NCBI GenBank assembly: GCA_015863185.1
Contig: JACBXP010000008.1
Span: 1-64,000, forward strand
DNA: 64,000 nucleotides
Direction of reading: 5' to 3'
Origin: Aerococcaceae bacterium DSM 111020
GTDB lineage: Bacteria > Bacillota > Bacilli > Lactobacillales > Aerococcaceae
In this document: piece by piece, positions 27,367 through 35,417 of the stretch
How the letters are laid out: every line of letters begins with the position of its first letter
Numbering within the stretch: the first letter of the stretch is position 1
Notes under the pieces: model-generated
The model's database searches: none
Told to the model about the DNA's origin: nothing
Seen by the model: only the letters and a program-made list of their open reading frames with translations
Program-made: the position numbers and the translations under genes

Positions 27367-28108
27367 TTGGATAACCTTCCTGTTGCTTATCTTGCCATTC
27401 TTGCTCAGCGAGTGTTAGATGAGCATAATGTGGAACTAAAAGAGTAGGATTGTTCACTTCCTTGACTAATTCTTGGAATTCAAGTTGAAAAACTGATTCA
27501 GCTTGAGGAGATAAATTCATATAATCAATAGGAACAGAATGTTCAATTTGATTGAGGGACTTCTGTAATAAAGAAACATAGTCGACGATAAAAGATTCTC
27601 CAATTAAGACAATCCGTTGAATATTAGAAACTTGAGCTACTTGATTTAAGATGACTTCTTGATACACTTCCCATGTAATATGCTTGTCTGCCACTAATGT
27701 CTGATATTTTCCATTAATCAATCGATAAATACCACTATAAACCGTCTGACGTCTCGCATCCATCATTGGGATATATAATGTACCCTCTTCAAACCGTTTC
27801 AATGGCAACATCATAGCTAAACTGGAAATTGTTGCTAAAGGAAGTTGGAGAGTCTCTGCCCAAGTTTTAGCAATCGTAATCCCAACACGTAATCCAGTAA
27901 ATGAACCTGGACCGATTCCTACAACTAATTGTTCGATATCTGAAATTGAAACGTCATTTTTATTCATTATCTCTTGAATGATAGGTAAAGCAACTTCGCC
28001 ATGTTGTCTATCACCCTTCGATTGATAAGTGTCTATTGTTAAATCATTATTGTTTTCCAGTGCCACGCTCATTTTATTAGTTGCGGTATCAAATGATATT
28101 ATTGTCAT
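27329..28108 (-). CDS. tsaB: t6A biosynthesis protein TsaB
   Basis: TsaB is the scaffold partner of TsaD in making t6A. The 259-residue protein has the shortened ASKHA fold with ISFDTATNKMSVAL at the N-terminus and GIGPGSFTGLRVGI near 66, the hallmark of TsaB. It lacks metal ligands, as expected. It is the first gene of a four-gene overlapping cluster, preceded by GGGGTGA. Confidence 0.93.
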   Translation of the reverse strand: MTIISFDTATNKMSVALENNNDLTIDTYQSKGDRQHGEVALPIIQEIMNKNDVSISDIEQLVVGIGPGSFTGLRVGITIAKTWAETLQLPLATISSLAMMLPLKRFEEGTLYIPMMDARRQTVYSGIYRLINGKYQTLVADKHITWEVYQEVILNQVAQVSNIQRIVLIGESFIVDYVSLLQKSLNQIEHSVPIDYMNLSPQAESVFQLEFQELVKEVNNPTLLVPHYAHLTLAEQEWQDKQQEGYPSEQHNKYIEITH

Positions 28109-28200
28109 TTACGTCACCCCTTTTATCGGTAATATCTTATCATAATTTCTTACATTCAGCTAATTTATTTCTATAGATAGCATAGACTTTCTCCTAATGT

Positions 28201-28229
28201 GTGTCATTTGGTTCAAAATACGGTATAAT
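28201..28229 (+). promoter_or_regulatory. Promoter of the phasin-like/aarF pair
   Basis: GTGTCA (28201-28206) and TATAAT (28224-28229) are spaced by 17 bases. Confidence 0.5.
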
Positions 28230-28256
28230 AAGATTAAAATGAAGGAGGCTATTAAA

Positions 28257-28568
28257 ATGGAAAATAAATCAAATTTAAAGAATCTCTTTTTAGCTGTTGT
28301 TGGTGGAACTGCTATGACTTATGATCGTGCTCAAGATATATTAGATGATATGATTGAACGTGGTAAAGTTTCCGTCAAAGAAGGTAAAGCGCTCAGCGAA
28401 GATTTAAAAAGAACCATTAAACGCGAGGCCCCTAATGAGAATTACTCTATCGAGCCCGATGCATTGTTAATGGAAGAAATTATTGGTCTTCGAAAAGATA
28501 TCAATCAATTAACACAACGTGTTGATGCATTAGAAGAAAATCAAACGAATGAAGATGAAACTCTGTAA
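28257..28568 (+). CDS. Small phasin-like coiled-coil protein
   Basis: The protein of 103 residues starts MENKSNLKNLFLAVVGGTAM behind AAGGAGG; the longer open frame has no ribosome site. It has a conserved-looking YDRAQDILDDMIERGKVSVKEGKALSEDL stretch and a C-terminal coiled coil LRKDINQLTQRVDALEE, as in the phasin/PHA-granule-like small proteins that precede aarF in many Firmicutes. Polyhydroxyalkanoate metabolism is not implied. A link to AarF is suggested by gene order, but a terminator-like hairpin separates the two. Function is unknown. Confidence 0.65.
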   Translation: MENKSNLKNLFLAVVGGTAMTYDRAQDILDDMIERGKVSVKEGKALSEDLKRTIKREAPNENYSIEPDALLMEEIIGLRKDINQLTQRVDALEENQTNEDETL

Positions 28569-28595
28569 ACTCTCATAACTTTAGCAATTAATCTT

Positions 28596-28628
28596 AACAT
28601 TTCTAATCTCTGATTAGAAATGTTTTTT
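28596..28628 (+). terminator. Terminator-like hairpin just before aarF
   Basis: AACATTTCTAATC and GATTAGAAATGTT make a perfect 13-bp stem with a TCT loop, followed by TTTT. It ends three bases before the aarF ribosome site, so it may attenuate aarF or have another role in its leader. Confidence 0.7.
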
Positions 28629-28643
28629 CATAAGGAGTCACAT

Positions 28644-30236
28644 ATGTCGAAGAATCGCACACGTTTCACAGAAATCGTCAATACTTTTGCACGATATGGT
28701 TTTGGTGAAATATATAATAGAGGGTTAGGACGCCAAACAGACGAGGAGGGAGCCGAGTCATTGCGTCGTTCTTTTGAAGAATTGGGGCCATCTTTTATTA
28801 AAATTGGACAAACTCTCGCTACACGTAATGATGTTTTACCAGAAGCATATATTCTAGAATTAAAAAAACTGCAAACTGCATCACCATCTTTTTCCTTTGA
28901 AGAAGCGGATCAAATATTTTTTGATGAACATGGGCTTCACTTGGAGGAAGCTTTCTTAGAAGTTAAACACGAACCGTTAGCTACCGGCTCAATCGCTCAG
29001 GTACATTATGGCATCACAGAGGATCACCAGGAAGTCGCGATTAAAATTCAAAGACCCTATATTAAAGAAGAATTGATTCGTGATTTAAATCTCTTTATGC
29101 GTTTTATTGAACTTATCCCTATTGCTTTTCAAGGAATTATTGTTGATCCAATCCAAATGGTACGCGAGCTCCGTGAAAGTTCATTACGAGAGTTGAATTT
29201 CTATGATGAAGCCCAATCAATGCTACATTTCCAAGAATTGAATAAGGATCGTACACTCATACAATTACCACAATTATTTTTGGAATATTCCAGTGAACGT
29301 ATTTTAATCATGGAATATATCGAAGGAATAGATATTACTGATATCACGACATTAAACAAAGAAGGGTATCAACCTAGCCAAATCGCTGAACGACTCGTTC
29401 AAGCAACACTTTATCAAGTATTCGAAGATGGATATTATCATGGCGATCCTCATCCAGGCAATATATTAATTTCTAACAATAAAATTTATTATTTAGATTT
29501 TGGTATTATAGGGACATTAACCGATACCCAAAAAAGTCTCTTATATCAAGTCCTTAAGGCACTTGTCATGAAAGATATTGACCAGTTAACCCATTTAGTC
29601 ATGATTATTTGTCATGCACATGGTGTCGTCAATGAAAAAGCATTGCATCGAGATATTCGTACATTATATAATCGATATTTAACCGCTGGTTTTTATTCGA
29701 TTGATCTTCAAGAAATGTTTCAAGATTTATTAAGATTAGCTCTTAAACATCAATTAACCTTTCCTAATACTTATATTTTATTGATTAAAACAATTATTTT
29801 AGTTCAAGGAACAGCACAAGAACTTGATCCTGATATGGATTTTATGGCAATTTTAACCGAATTTGGATTAAATACCCAAAAATCATTTCTCGCCAAAGAT
29901 TTAGCCCCTCATAAAATGGCTCGTGAGGCCGGACGTTCTTTCATTACACTCTTAGGACTGTCTCATAAAGTCGATCAGACACTTGATGATTTGAATAATG
30001 ATCGTATAACAGTTAATATTGATTTTCGTAATTCTAAAAACATCAGTACTTTCATCAATCAAATTGTCAACCGTATGACCATTGCGCTACTTTTAGCAGC
30101 TGTGATTATCTCTTCTGGCTTATTAGCCACGAATGCCAATGCGCGTACCGCAAATATTGGGTTGTTTTTCTTCGTCATTGGTATTATTTTCGCCATCTAT
30201 TTGCTCTTATCATTCATTCGTTCACGGTGGAAATAA
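28644..30236 (+). CDS. AarF/UbiB/ABC1-family atypical kinase
   Basis: The 530-residue protein belongs to the UbiB kinase-like family, tied in other bacteria to ubiquinone synthesis or lipid handling; lactic bacteria usually lack ubiquinone, so its role here is open. It has the diagnostic KxGQ loop FIKIGQTLATR near 49, an Ala-rich nucleotide loop PLATGSIAQVHYG near 119, catalytic HGDPHPGNI near 270 and YYLDFG near 290, and two membrane helices near 475-525. I set the start at ATG 28644 (AAGGAG upstream). It follows the phasin-like gene and a terminator-like hairpin. Confidence 0.88.
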   Translation: MSKNRTRFTEIVNTFARYGFGEIYNRGLGRQTDEEGAESLRRSFEELGPSFIKIGQTLATRNDVLPEAYILELKKLQTASPSFSFEEADQIFFDEHGLHLEEAFLEVKHEPLATGSIAQVHYGITEDHQEVAIKIQRPYIKEELIRDLNLFMRFIELIPIAFQGIIVDPIQMVRELRESSLRELNFYDEAQSMLHFQELNKDRTLIQLPQLFLEYSSERILIMEYIEGIDITDITTLNKEGYQPSQIAERLVQATLYQVFEDGYYHGDPHPGNILISNNKIYYLDFGIIGTLTDTQKSLLYQVLKALVMKDIDQLTHLVMIICHAHGVVNEKALHRDIRTLYNRYLTAGFYSIDLQEMFQDLLRLALKHQLTFPNTYILLIKTIILVQGTAQELDPDMDFMAILTEFGLNTQKSFLAKDLAPHKMAREAGRSFITLLGLSHKVDQTLDDLNNDRITVNIDFRNSKNISTFINQIVNRMTIALLLAAVIISSGLLATNANARTANIGLFFFVIGIIFAIYLLLSFIRSRWK

Positions 30237-30250
30237 TATGTTATAAAAAT

Positions 30251-30288
30251 AAAAAGCGAACACCTAAAATAGGTGCTCGCTTTTTATT
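30251..30288. terminator. Bidirectional terminator between aarF and proS
   Basis: AAAAAGCGAaCACCTA and TAGGTGcTCGCTTTTT form a long stem with A and T runs at both ends, suiting the convergent genes. Confidence 0.85.
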
Positions 30289-30300
30289 TATAACGGATCA

Positions 30301-31740
30301 TTAATATGCCCGTGCAATCCATACCGTTTCAACTGCTGGTTTACCAGTGATAATACATGTTTCTTTTGGTGTAACTGTTCCAGAAAACGGAATATTTCTG
30401 GTCGTAAAACCAGTCAACTCCTGAATTTTTGCTTCAGATTCTTCGGTCCCATCCCAACCAACTAACACATAACCTGTTGGTTTATTTTCATCTTGACACT
30501 TTGCAATATGTTTTTCTAAGTCTTCCATAGTGTTAATATCATAATGTGTATTTTCATCATACATTTCTTTTGCACGGTCAAATAAACGTTTCTGCATTGT
30601 TGCCAATTCTTCTAAAATATAGTTTTCAAATTGATCGAATTCCACTTCAACCTTATCCTCTAAGTCGCGCGCTTTTATAATCACTTGATTATTTTCCAGA
30701 TCACGTGGTCCTATTTCAACACGCAATGGTGCGCCACGTAACTCCCATTCATTAAATTTATTTCCTGGTCGTTTATCTGAATCGTCAACGACAGCACGGA
30801 TTCCTTTATCCTTCAGCTGATTAAATAATTCATCAATTTTTTCTATAATTTCTGGATTTTTTTGCCATGGACCTACCGGAATAAACACAACTTGTTGTGG
30901 TGCCAGTGCTGGCGGCAAAACTAAACCTTGATCATCTGAATGAACCATAATAAGAGAGCCAATTAATCGTGTCGAAACACCAAAAGATGTAGTAAAAGCA
31001 TGCACATGTTGATTCTCTTTATTAAGGTATTTAATGTCAAAGGCTTCTGCAAATCGTGTCCCCATATAATGTGATGTTCCGGCTTGGACGGATTTTCCAT
31101 CTTGCATCATTGCCTCAACAGAGAAAGTACGTTCAGCTCCGGCAAAACGCTCTGAAGGAGTCTTTTCCCCCATAAATACAGGCATAGCTAATGTTTCTTG
31201 AATGACTTCTTTATAGACATTTAATGCCCACATTGTTCTTGCTTGTGCCTCTTCAGCTGTTGCATGCACCGTATGACCTTCTTGCCATAAGAATTCTGAG
31301 GTCCTCAAGAAAGGTAAAGTTCGTTTTTCCCAGCGAAAAACATTTGCCCACTGATTAATTTCCATTGGCAAATCGCGATAAGAATTTATCCAACGAGAAA
31401 AAGCATCACCTATAATTGTTTCAGAGGTTGGTCGAAGTGCGAGTTTTTCTTCTAATTCTTCTCCTGCCGCTTCCGTTACCCACGGTAATTCAGGTGCGAA
31501 ACCTTCAATATGATCTGCTTCCTTGGAAAAGAAATGCTCTGGAATTAGCATCGGAAAGTATGCATTACGAATACCAACTTCCTTAAACCGTGCATCAAAT
31601 GCTTCTTTGATATGTTCCCAAATTTCATAGCCATTCGGACGAAAAATCATACACCCCCGTACAGGCGCGTAATCCATTAAATCCGCTTGCTGAATCGTTT
31701 GTAAATACCATTTTGAAAAATCTTCTTTTCTTGTAACCAT
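30301..31740 (-). CDS. proS: Prolyl-tRNA synthetase, archaeal/eukaryotic-like type
   Basis: ProS charges tRNA-Pro. The 479-residue protein is the compact type (no bacterial insertion domain) with class II motif 1 in the N-terminal third, LRPTSETIIGDAFSRWINSYRDLP near 102 and motif 2 FRWEKRTLPFLRTSEFLWQEGHT near 137, an anticodon domain, and the zinc-like C-terminal domain ending VWIARAY. The start was set at the ATG at 31740 behind GGAGGAA; the longer frame runs into the riboswitch. Regulation is by the T-box immediately upstream, so expression should rise when tRNA-Pro is uncharged. Confidence 0.95.
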   Translation of the reverse strand: MVTRKEDFSKWYLQTIQQADLMDYAPVRGCMIFRPNGYEIWEHIKEAFDARFKEVGIRNAYFPMLIPEHFFSKEADHIEGFAPELPWVTEAAGEELEEKLALRPTSETIIGDAFSRWINSYRDLPMEINQWANVFRWEKRTLPFLRTSEFLWQEGHTVHATAEEAQARTMWALNVYKEVIQETLAMPVFMGEKTPSERFAGAERTFSVEAMMQDGKSVQAGTSHYMGTRFAEAFDIKYLNKENQHVHAFTTSFGVSTRLIGSLIMVHSDDQGLVLPPALAPQQVVFIPVGPWQKNPEIIEKIDELFNQLKDKGIRAVVDDSDKRPGNKFNEWELRGAPLRVEIGPRDLENNQVIIKARDLEDKVEVEFDQFENYILEELATMQKRLFDRAKEMYDENTHYDINTMEDLEKHIAKCQDENKPTGYVLVGWDGTEESEAKIQELTGFTTRNIPFSGTVTPKETCIITGKPAVETVWIARAY

Positions 31741-31960
31741 TTTTTTCCTCCAATAATAAAAAAATAGAACTGTCATCCTATTAAGGACGAAGACAGTTCT
31801 ACTCCGCGGTACCACCTTATTTGTGCATTATTGCACCTACTTCAAGCTCTAAGGTAGCTACCCATTTAAATGATATAGCAGGTTCAATGTATGAGAGGTT
31901 TCAATACTTCCAGCCAAGGTATTGTTCTCTATTAAACATCCTACATTTACTTGTCTAATT
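31741..31960 (-). promoter_or_regulatory. T-box riboswitch of proS
   Basis: The minus strand carries the T-box sequence AAGGTGGTACCGCGG (31804-31818), which pairs with the free tRNA acceptor end. It is followed by a terminator hairpin AGAACTGTC/GACAGTTCT (31766-31800) with a T-run. Upstream lies a long stem I with the AATAC/GTATT distal hairpin (about 31895-31925). A CCT triplet (31880-31882) in GAACCTGC sits where a proline specifier is expected; that assignment is an inference. The element explains control of proS by proline supply. Confidence 0.92.
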
Positions 31961-31966
31961 GATTCT

Positions 31967-31995
31967 ATTATAGCTTCCAATTCAATGAATTGCAA
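31967..31995 (-). promoter_or_regulatory. Promoter of the proS T-box transcript
   Basis: TTGCAA (31990-31995) and TATAAT (31967-31972) are spaced by 17 bases on the minus strand, just after lepB. Confidence 0.7.
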
Positions 31996-31997
31996 TA

Positions 31998-32567
31998 TTA
32001 ACGTGGAACAATCGCGGTTCCATCTTCAGACAGTTCCCATTTATCAAGGGTTCTAAGATGATCCAACGGCCAAAACACACCATCCGCTTCGCCTTCTACA
32101 TCTTCAATATTAATGAAGCCGAAAGAGCGTCCATCTACTGAATTTTGTCTATTGTCTCCCATTACAAATAATTTTCCTTCTGGAACTGGCTCATTCAGAT
32201 TAAAATCTGTTGTAAAGCCTCCTGGATAGGAAGAAATCATATCTTCTAAATATGGTTCACTCATTGGCTGGCCATTAAGAATTAATTGATTATCTTGAAC
32301 TGCGATGGTATCTCCAGGAACGCCAATCACGCGCTTTACATATAAATTCTCTGGATTATTAGGTGCTGGAAAAACAATAACATCAAATCGTTCAATGTCA
32401 GCTAAGCGCAGCAACCATAACTTTTCTTTGTCTTCTAATGTTTCATACATAGAAGCTCCTTCTACTTCTAATGGTTGTGCGATATAAGTGGTTAATAATT
32501 TCGTACCCACAATTGTAATAATAATAATTAATAAATAACTCCATAATTCTTTAAGAAAACTTTTCAT
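31998..32567 (-). CDS. lepB: Signal peptidase I
   Basis: This membrane-bound protease removes signal peptides from exported proteins. The 189-residue protein has one N-terminal membrane helix, the catalytic Ser39 in EGASMYETL, Lys78 in YVKRVIGVPGD and the box-E motif MGDNRQNSVDGRSFG near 138, all typical of the SipS/Gram-positive type. It lies between the LysM enzyme gene and proS. Its likely clients here include the LysM proteins and the LPxTG protein, which have type I signal peptides. Confidence 0.95.
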   Translation of the reverse strand: MKSFLKELWSYLLIIIITIVGTKLLTTYIAQPLEVEGASMYETLEDKEKLWLLRLADIERFDVIVFPAPNNPENLYVKRVIGVPGDTIAVQDNQLILNGQPMSEPYLEDMISSYPGGFTTDFNLNEPVPEGKLFVMGDNRQNSVDGRSFGFINIEDVEGEADGVFWPLDHLRTLDKWELSEDGTAIVPR

Positions 32568-32670
32568 ATTATACCTCAGATTTCTATTTGACTTTCATAT
32601 ATTGTAGCACATTAAGACTTGGGTACTATAAATTTTCAATGGATAATTTAGGATATTTATTTGAATTCTT

Positions 32671-32699
32671 AAAAAACCGACTGATTAACAGTCGGTTTT
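32671..32699 (-). terminator. Terminator after the first LysM gene
   Basis: AAAACCGACTG and CAGTCGGTTTT pair around ATTAA, with a T-run on the minus strand. Confidence 0.85.
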
Positions 32700-32712
32700 A
32701 ACATCCTATCTA

Positions 32713-34143
32713 TTAGTAGAAAGAGACATGCACATGATCATAGTGATTTTCGGTAATGCTACCACGATCCTCCATAGGTGTCCATTGATGGTTCCAATCT
32801 CCGTAGATTTGTTGTTCCCAAATTACATATGAAATGTTATTTTCTGCCATATTACTCGTTGAATAGTTCGCGATATCGTCTCCTAATTGCGAGCCTACTT
32901 CAACCATGAAATCAACCGCTCTTCCTGTCCCATGATCTCCCGGATCTCCTGGACGAACTGTACTAAATGAAGTCACGCCAAATTTATTTGCTACTTCATC
33001 TTTAAAACGAGCCGCGTCTTCAGTCAATCCAGCATTGCCAGGATTAGCATAAGGATCATAACTTTCTTCTACAGCAGGCTCTTCGTAAACTGGCTCTTCA
33101 TATTCCGGTTCTTCGTACACAGGCTCTTCGTAAACTGGCTCTTCATATTCCGGTTCTTCGTACACAGGCTCTTCATAGACTGGTTCGTCTACCGGTGCTT
33201 CCTCAACAGGAGCTTCTGCTGGAGTTTCTTCCACAACTTCAAATTCCGGTTCGACATATTCAAATGTTTCTTCTGGAATTTCTTCCACAGCAACTTCTTG
33301 GTCAGCAGGAATTGTTTCTACTACTTCTTCTGTTGCTGGAATACCTTCAACGGATTCAACGGTTTCAGTTGTTGTAATCGTATTTTCTGGTATTTCTACT
33401 TCCGACTCAGCAACCATTGTAGTCGAAGAAACTTCACTTGCCACTTCAGTCTCAGGACTTTCTACAACTTCCGTAGATTCTTCTACATTCGGCTCTGTAA
33501 TCTCTTCCGTTACATCATTCGATTCTACCACTTCTGATGCTTCATTAACATCCCATTCTTCTACGGGTGCTACATTAGCAGGTTGAACAGGGGCATCAGT
33601 TGTTACTGGTGTTTCCATCACTGCTTCAACTGGTGCTTCTTCGGCGGTTTCTGATACTTCGGGTGTAGTCTGATTAGTGGCAGGAGCTTCTTCCGTTACG
33701 ATCCATTCTTCTACAGGTTGAACAACAGAAGAAGTAGTTACGGGAGCATTTACTACAAGTTCTTGTGGATAACCTGATGTAATATCAAAAGATCGCACCA
33801 TTCCCTCAGGTGTCTCTAATGAAAGAACTTCCACTTCTTTTTGAGCATTGTATTGAGCTGTCAATTCAACATCTGGTGTCATTAACTCTGCATTTGTTAA
33901 TGAATCAATTTCTGTCAATATTTCTAAATCAATCTCTAATGCCTCAGCAATCACACTGATAGTATCTCCAGCTTGAATAGTATACTCTGCTTTGCCATCA
34001 GTGTAAACGACATCTGTTAACACTTGGTCTACAGAACGTGCTTGCCATGTCGTTGTTTCTTCTGCTTGGGCTTTCTCAATCATAGATGGTGCTATTAATG
34101 CTACAACTGAAACAGCACTCAGTAAAAATTTCTTTTTAAACAT
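32713..34143 (-). CDS. LysM wall protein with C-terminal M15/LAS-like metallopeptidase domain
   Basis: The 476-residue secreted protein has a signal peptide ending in AQAEE, one LysM-type domain near 45-95 (AEYTIQAGDTISVIAEALEID), a long acidic Val/Pro/Glu/Thr region near 130-360, and a compact C-terminal domain. The latter has GDHGTGRAVDFM near 405 and HYDHVHVSFY at the end, the His/Asp/HxH zinc pattern of LAS-type peptidoglycan peptidases and of ARB_07466/VldE-like domains. It probably cuts wall peptides. PVEEW motifs recur, also in its sister gene at 37061. The acidic region includes perfect 45-base tandem repeats. Exact bond specificity is unknown. Confidence 0.8.
   Translation of the reverse strand: MFKKKFLLSAVSVVALIAPSMIEKAQAEETTTWQARSVDQVLTDVVYTDGKAEYTIQAGDTISVIAEALEIDLEILTEIDSLTNAELMTPDVELTAQYNAQKEVEVLSLETPEGMVRSFDITSGYPQELVVNAPVTTSSVVQPVEEWIVTEEAPATNQTTPEVSETAEEAPVEAVMETPVTTDAPVQPANVAPVEEWDVNEASEVVESNDVTEEITEPNVEESTEVVESPETEVASEVSSTTMVAESEVEIPENTITTTETVESVEGIPATEEVVETIPADQEVAVEEIPEETFEYVEPEFEVVEETPAEAPVEEAPVDEPVYEEPVYEEPEYEEPVYEEPVYEEPEYEEPVYEEPAVEESYDPYANPGNAGLTEDAARFKDEVANKFGVTSFSTVRPGDPGDHGTGRAVDFMVEVGSQLGDDIANYSTSNMAENNISYVIWEQQIYGDWNHQWTPMEDRGSITENHYDHVHVSFY
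33076..33190 (-). repeat. 45-bp tandem coding repeat in the first LysM gene
   Basis: Two identical 45-base units (33076-33120 and 33121-33165) are followed by a partial third copy to about 33190. They encode the 15-residue EEPVYEEPEYEEPVY. Perfect identity suggests recent expansion and possible length variation between strains. Confidence 0.9.
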
Positions 34144-34296
34144 TTTTTAATCACCTTTATTTTATAAATTTATTTTTAAAGTTTTTTCTCAACTGCCAAC
34201 TAGTCTAACATAGTAATTCTATAAATAAAGGTGTTTAACCGCTTATTAAATAAAATGACTTAATTCTGTAATATTCACTTTTTTGATTTTTACAAA

Positions 34297-35298
34297 TTAA
34301 GTATATAACAATTTGATTAGTACTACCGATACCAATACCACTGAACCCCAACACATTCCACCAATAAAGACCGGCTTTAATCCGGCTTTCTTAATTTGAT
34401 TTAAGTGAACCCCTAAACCAATAGAGACCAGAGCAAGTGTCATCAATAATTTGCTTGATGTGTTAATAATAGCTAATGCCCCTTCTGGTATTGGGATAAC
34501 TGTGGCAAATATAACTGCTAAAACAAATAACACCACGAATACTGGCACGAGTTTAACAATCGATTGTGCATCAAGTTTGACGGCAGGATTAGTTTTGTGC
34601 TCTAAACTTGCTTGTCTTATACGCATTAAAATAACACCAATTGTTAAAGGAACAAGAAATAGTGTTCGAGTTAATTTGGTTATCGTTGCGATTGCACCCG
34701 CTTCATCACTCCATTCAAATGAAGTAGCCACTACCGATGCAACGTCATTGACAGACGCCCCAGCCAACACTCCATACATAGCATCGGTAAATCCTAACGC
34801 TTTTCCAATAACTGGCAAAACAAATAAGGCTACCATTGAATAAATAAGCATCGTCGTAATAGAGATAGCCATATCATTATCTTCTGCCTCAATAATTGGG
34901 GCTGTCGCAGAAATAGCAGATCCACCACAAATCGAAGTTCCAATACCAATTAATGCACTCAATTTAGGCTCAATATTAAATAAACGATTCGCAAAATAAC
35001 TCATGCTAAGTGAAGTGAGAACTACGGCACATAGAATAATTAAAACTTGTGCCCCTACCTCTCCTAATATTCTCAGCGACAATGTAAATCCTAAAAGTAC
35101 AATGCCTGTTTTTAAAATATATTTCGAAACGAATCCCGTGATCTTTTTATCTAAACGATCGAATAATGGTGTATGACGAATAATTGCTCCAATTAAAATT
35201 GCAGAAATCGAATTTCCTAACAAAGGGAACTGACTACCTAGAAACAAAGCTAGAGTTGTCGAAGCAAATAAAATAATCAGAGTTAAAACAGAATACAT
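34297..35298 (-). CDS. YeiH/UPF0324 family putative membrane exporter
   Basis: The protein of 333 residues is an all-helical membrane protein with about ten segments. It has the YeiH-family phrases LKTGIVLLGFTLSLR near 70, IGTSICGGSAISATAPII near 125 and GVLAGASVNDVASVVATSFE near 180. Family members are annotated as putative sulfate exporters, without strong proof. The ATG at 35298, preceded by AGAAGG, is preferred over an upstream ATG pair that has no ribosome site and overlaps a TATAAT. It is monocistronic and has no LysR regulator beside it, which many homologs do. Confidence 0.85.
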   Translation of the reverse strand: MYSVLTLIILFASTTLALFLGSQFPLLGNSISAILIGAIIRHTPLFDRLDKKITGFVSKYILKTGIVLLGFTLSLRILGEVGAQVLIILCAVVLTSLSMSYFANRLFNIEPKLSALIGIGTSICGGSAISATAPIIEAEDNDMAISITTMLIYSMVALFVLPVIGKALGFTDAMYGVLAGASVNDVASVVATSFEWSDEAGAIATITKLTRTLFLVPLTIGVILMRIRQASLEHKTNPAVKLDAQSIVKLVPVFVVLFVLAVIFATVIPIPEGALAIINTSSKLLMTLALVSIGLGVHLNQIKKAGLKPVFIGGMCWGSVVLVSVVLIKLLYT

Positions 35299-35417
35299 GC
35301 GCAACCTTCTTTCTCTTTTCATCATTGTATTATATTATATCATTTGTTTACTTATATAAACATGTAACCTGTAAGCTATTTTAAAAGTAAAATTCTTCTA
35401 AAAATGCTTTAATATCC

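Noticed and set aside
33076-33190. Short direct repeats resembling a CRISPR array
   Set aside because: Units are contiguous without spacers, keep the reading frame and encode a Glu/Pro/Tyr-rich spacer; no cas genes are near.
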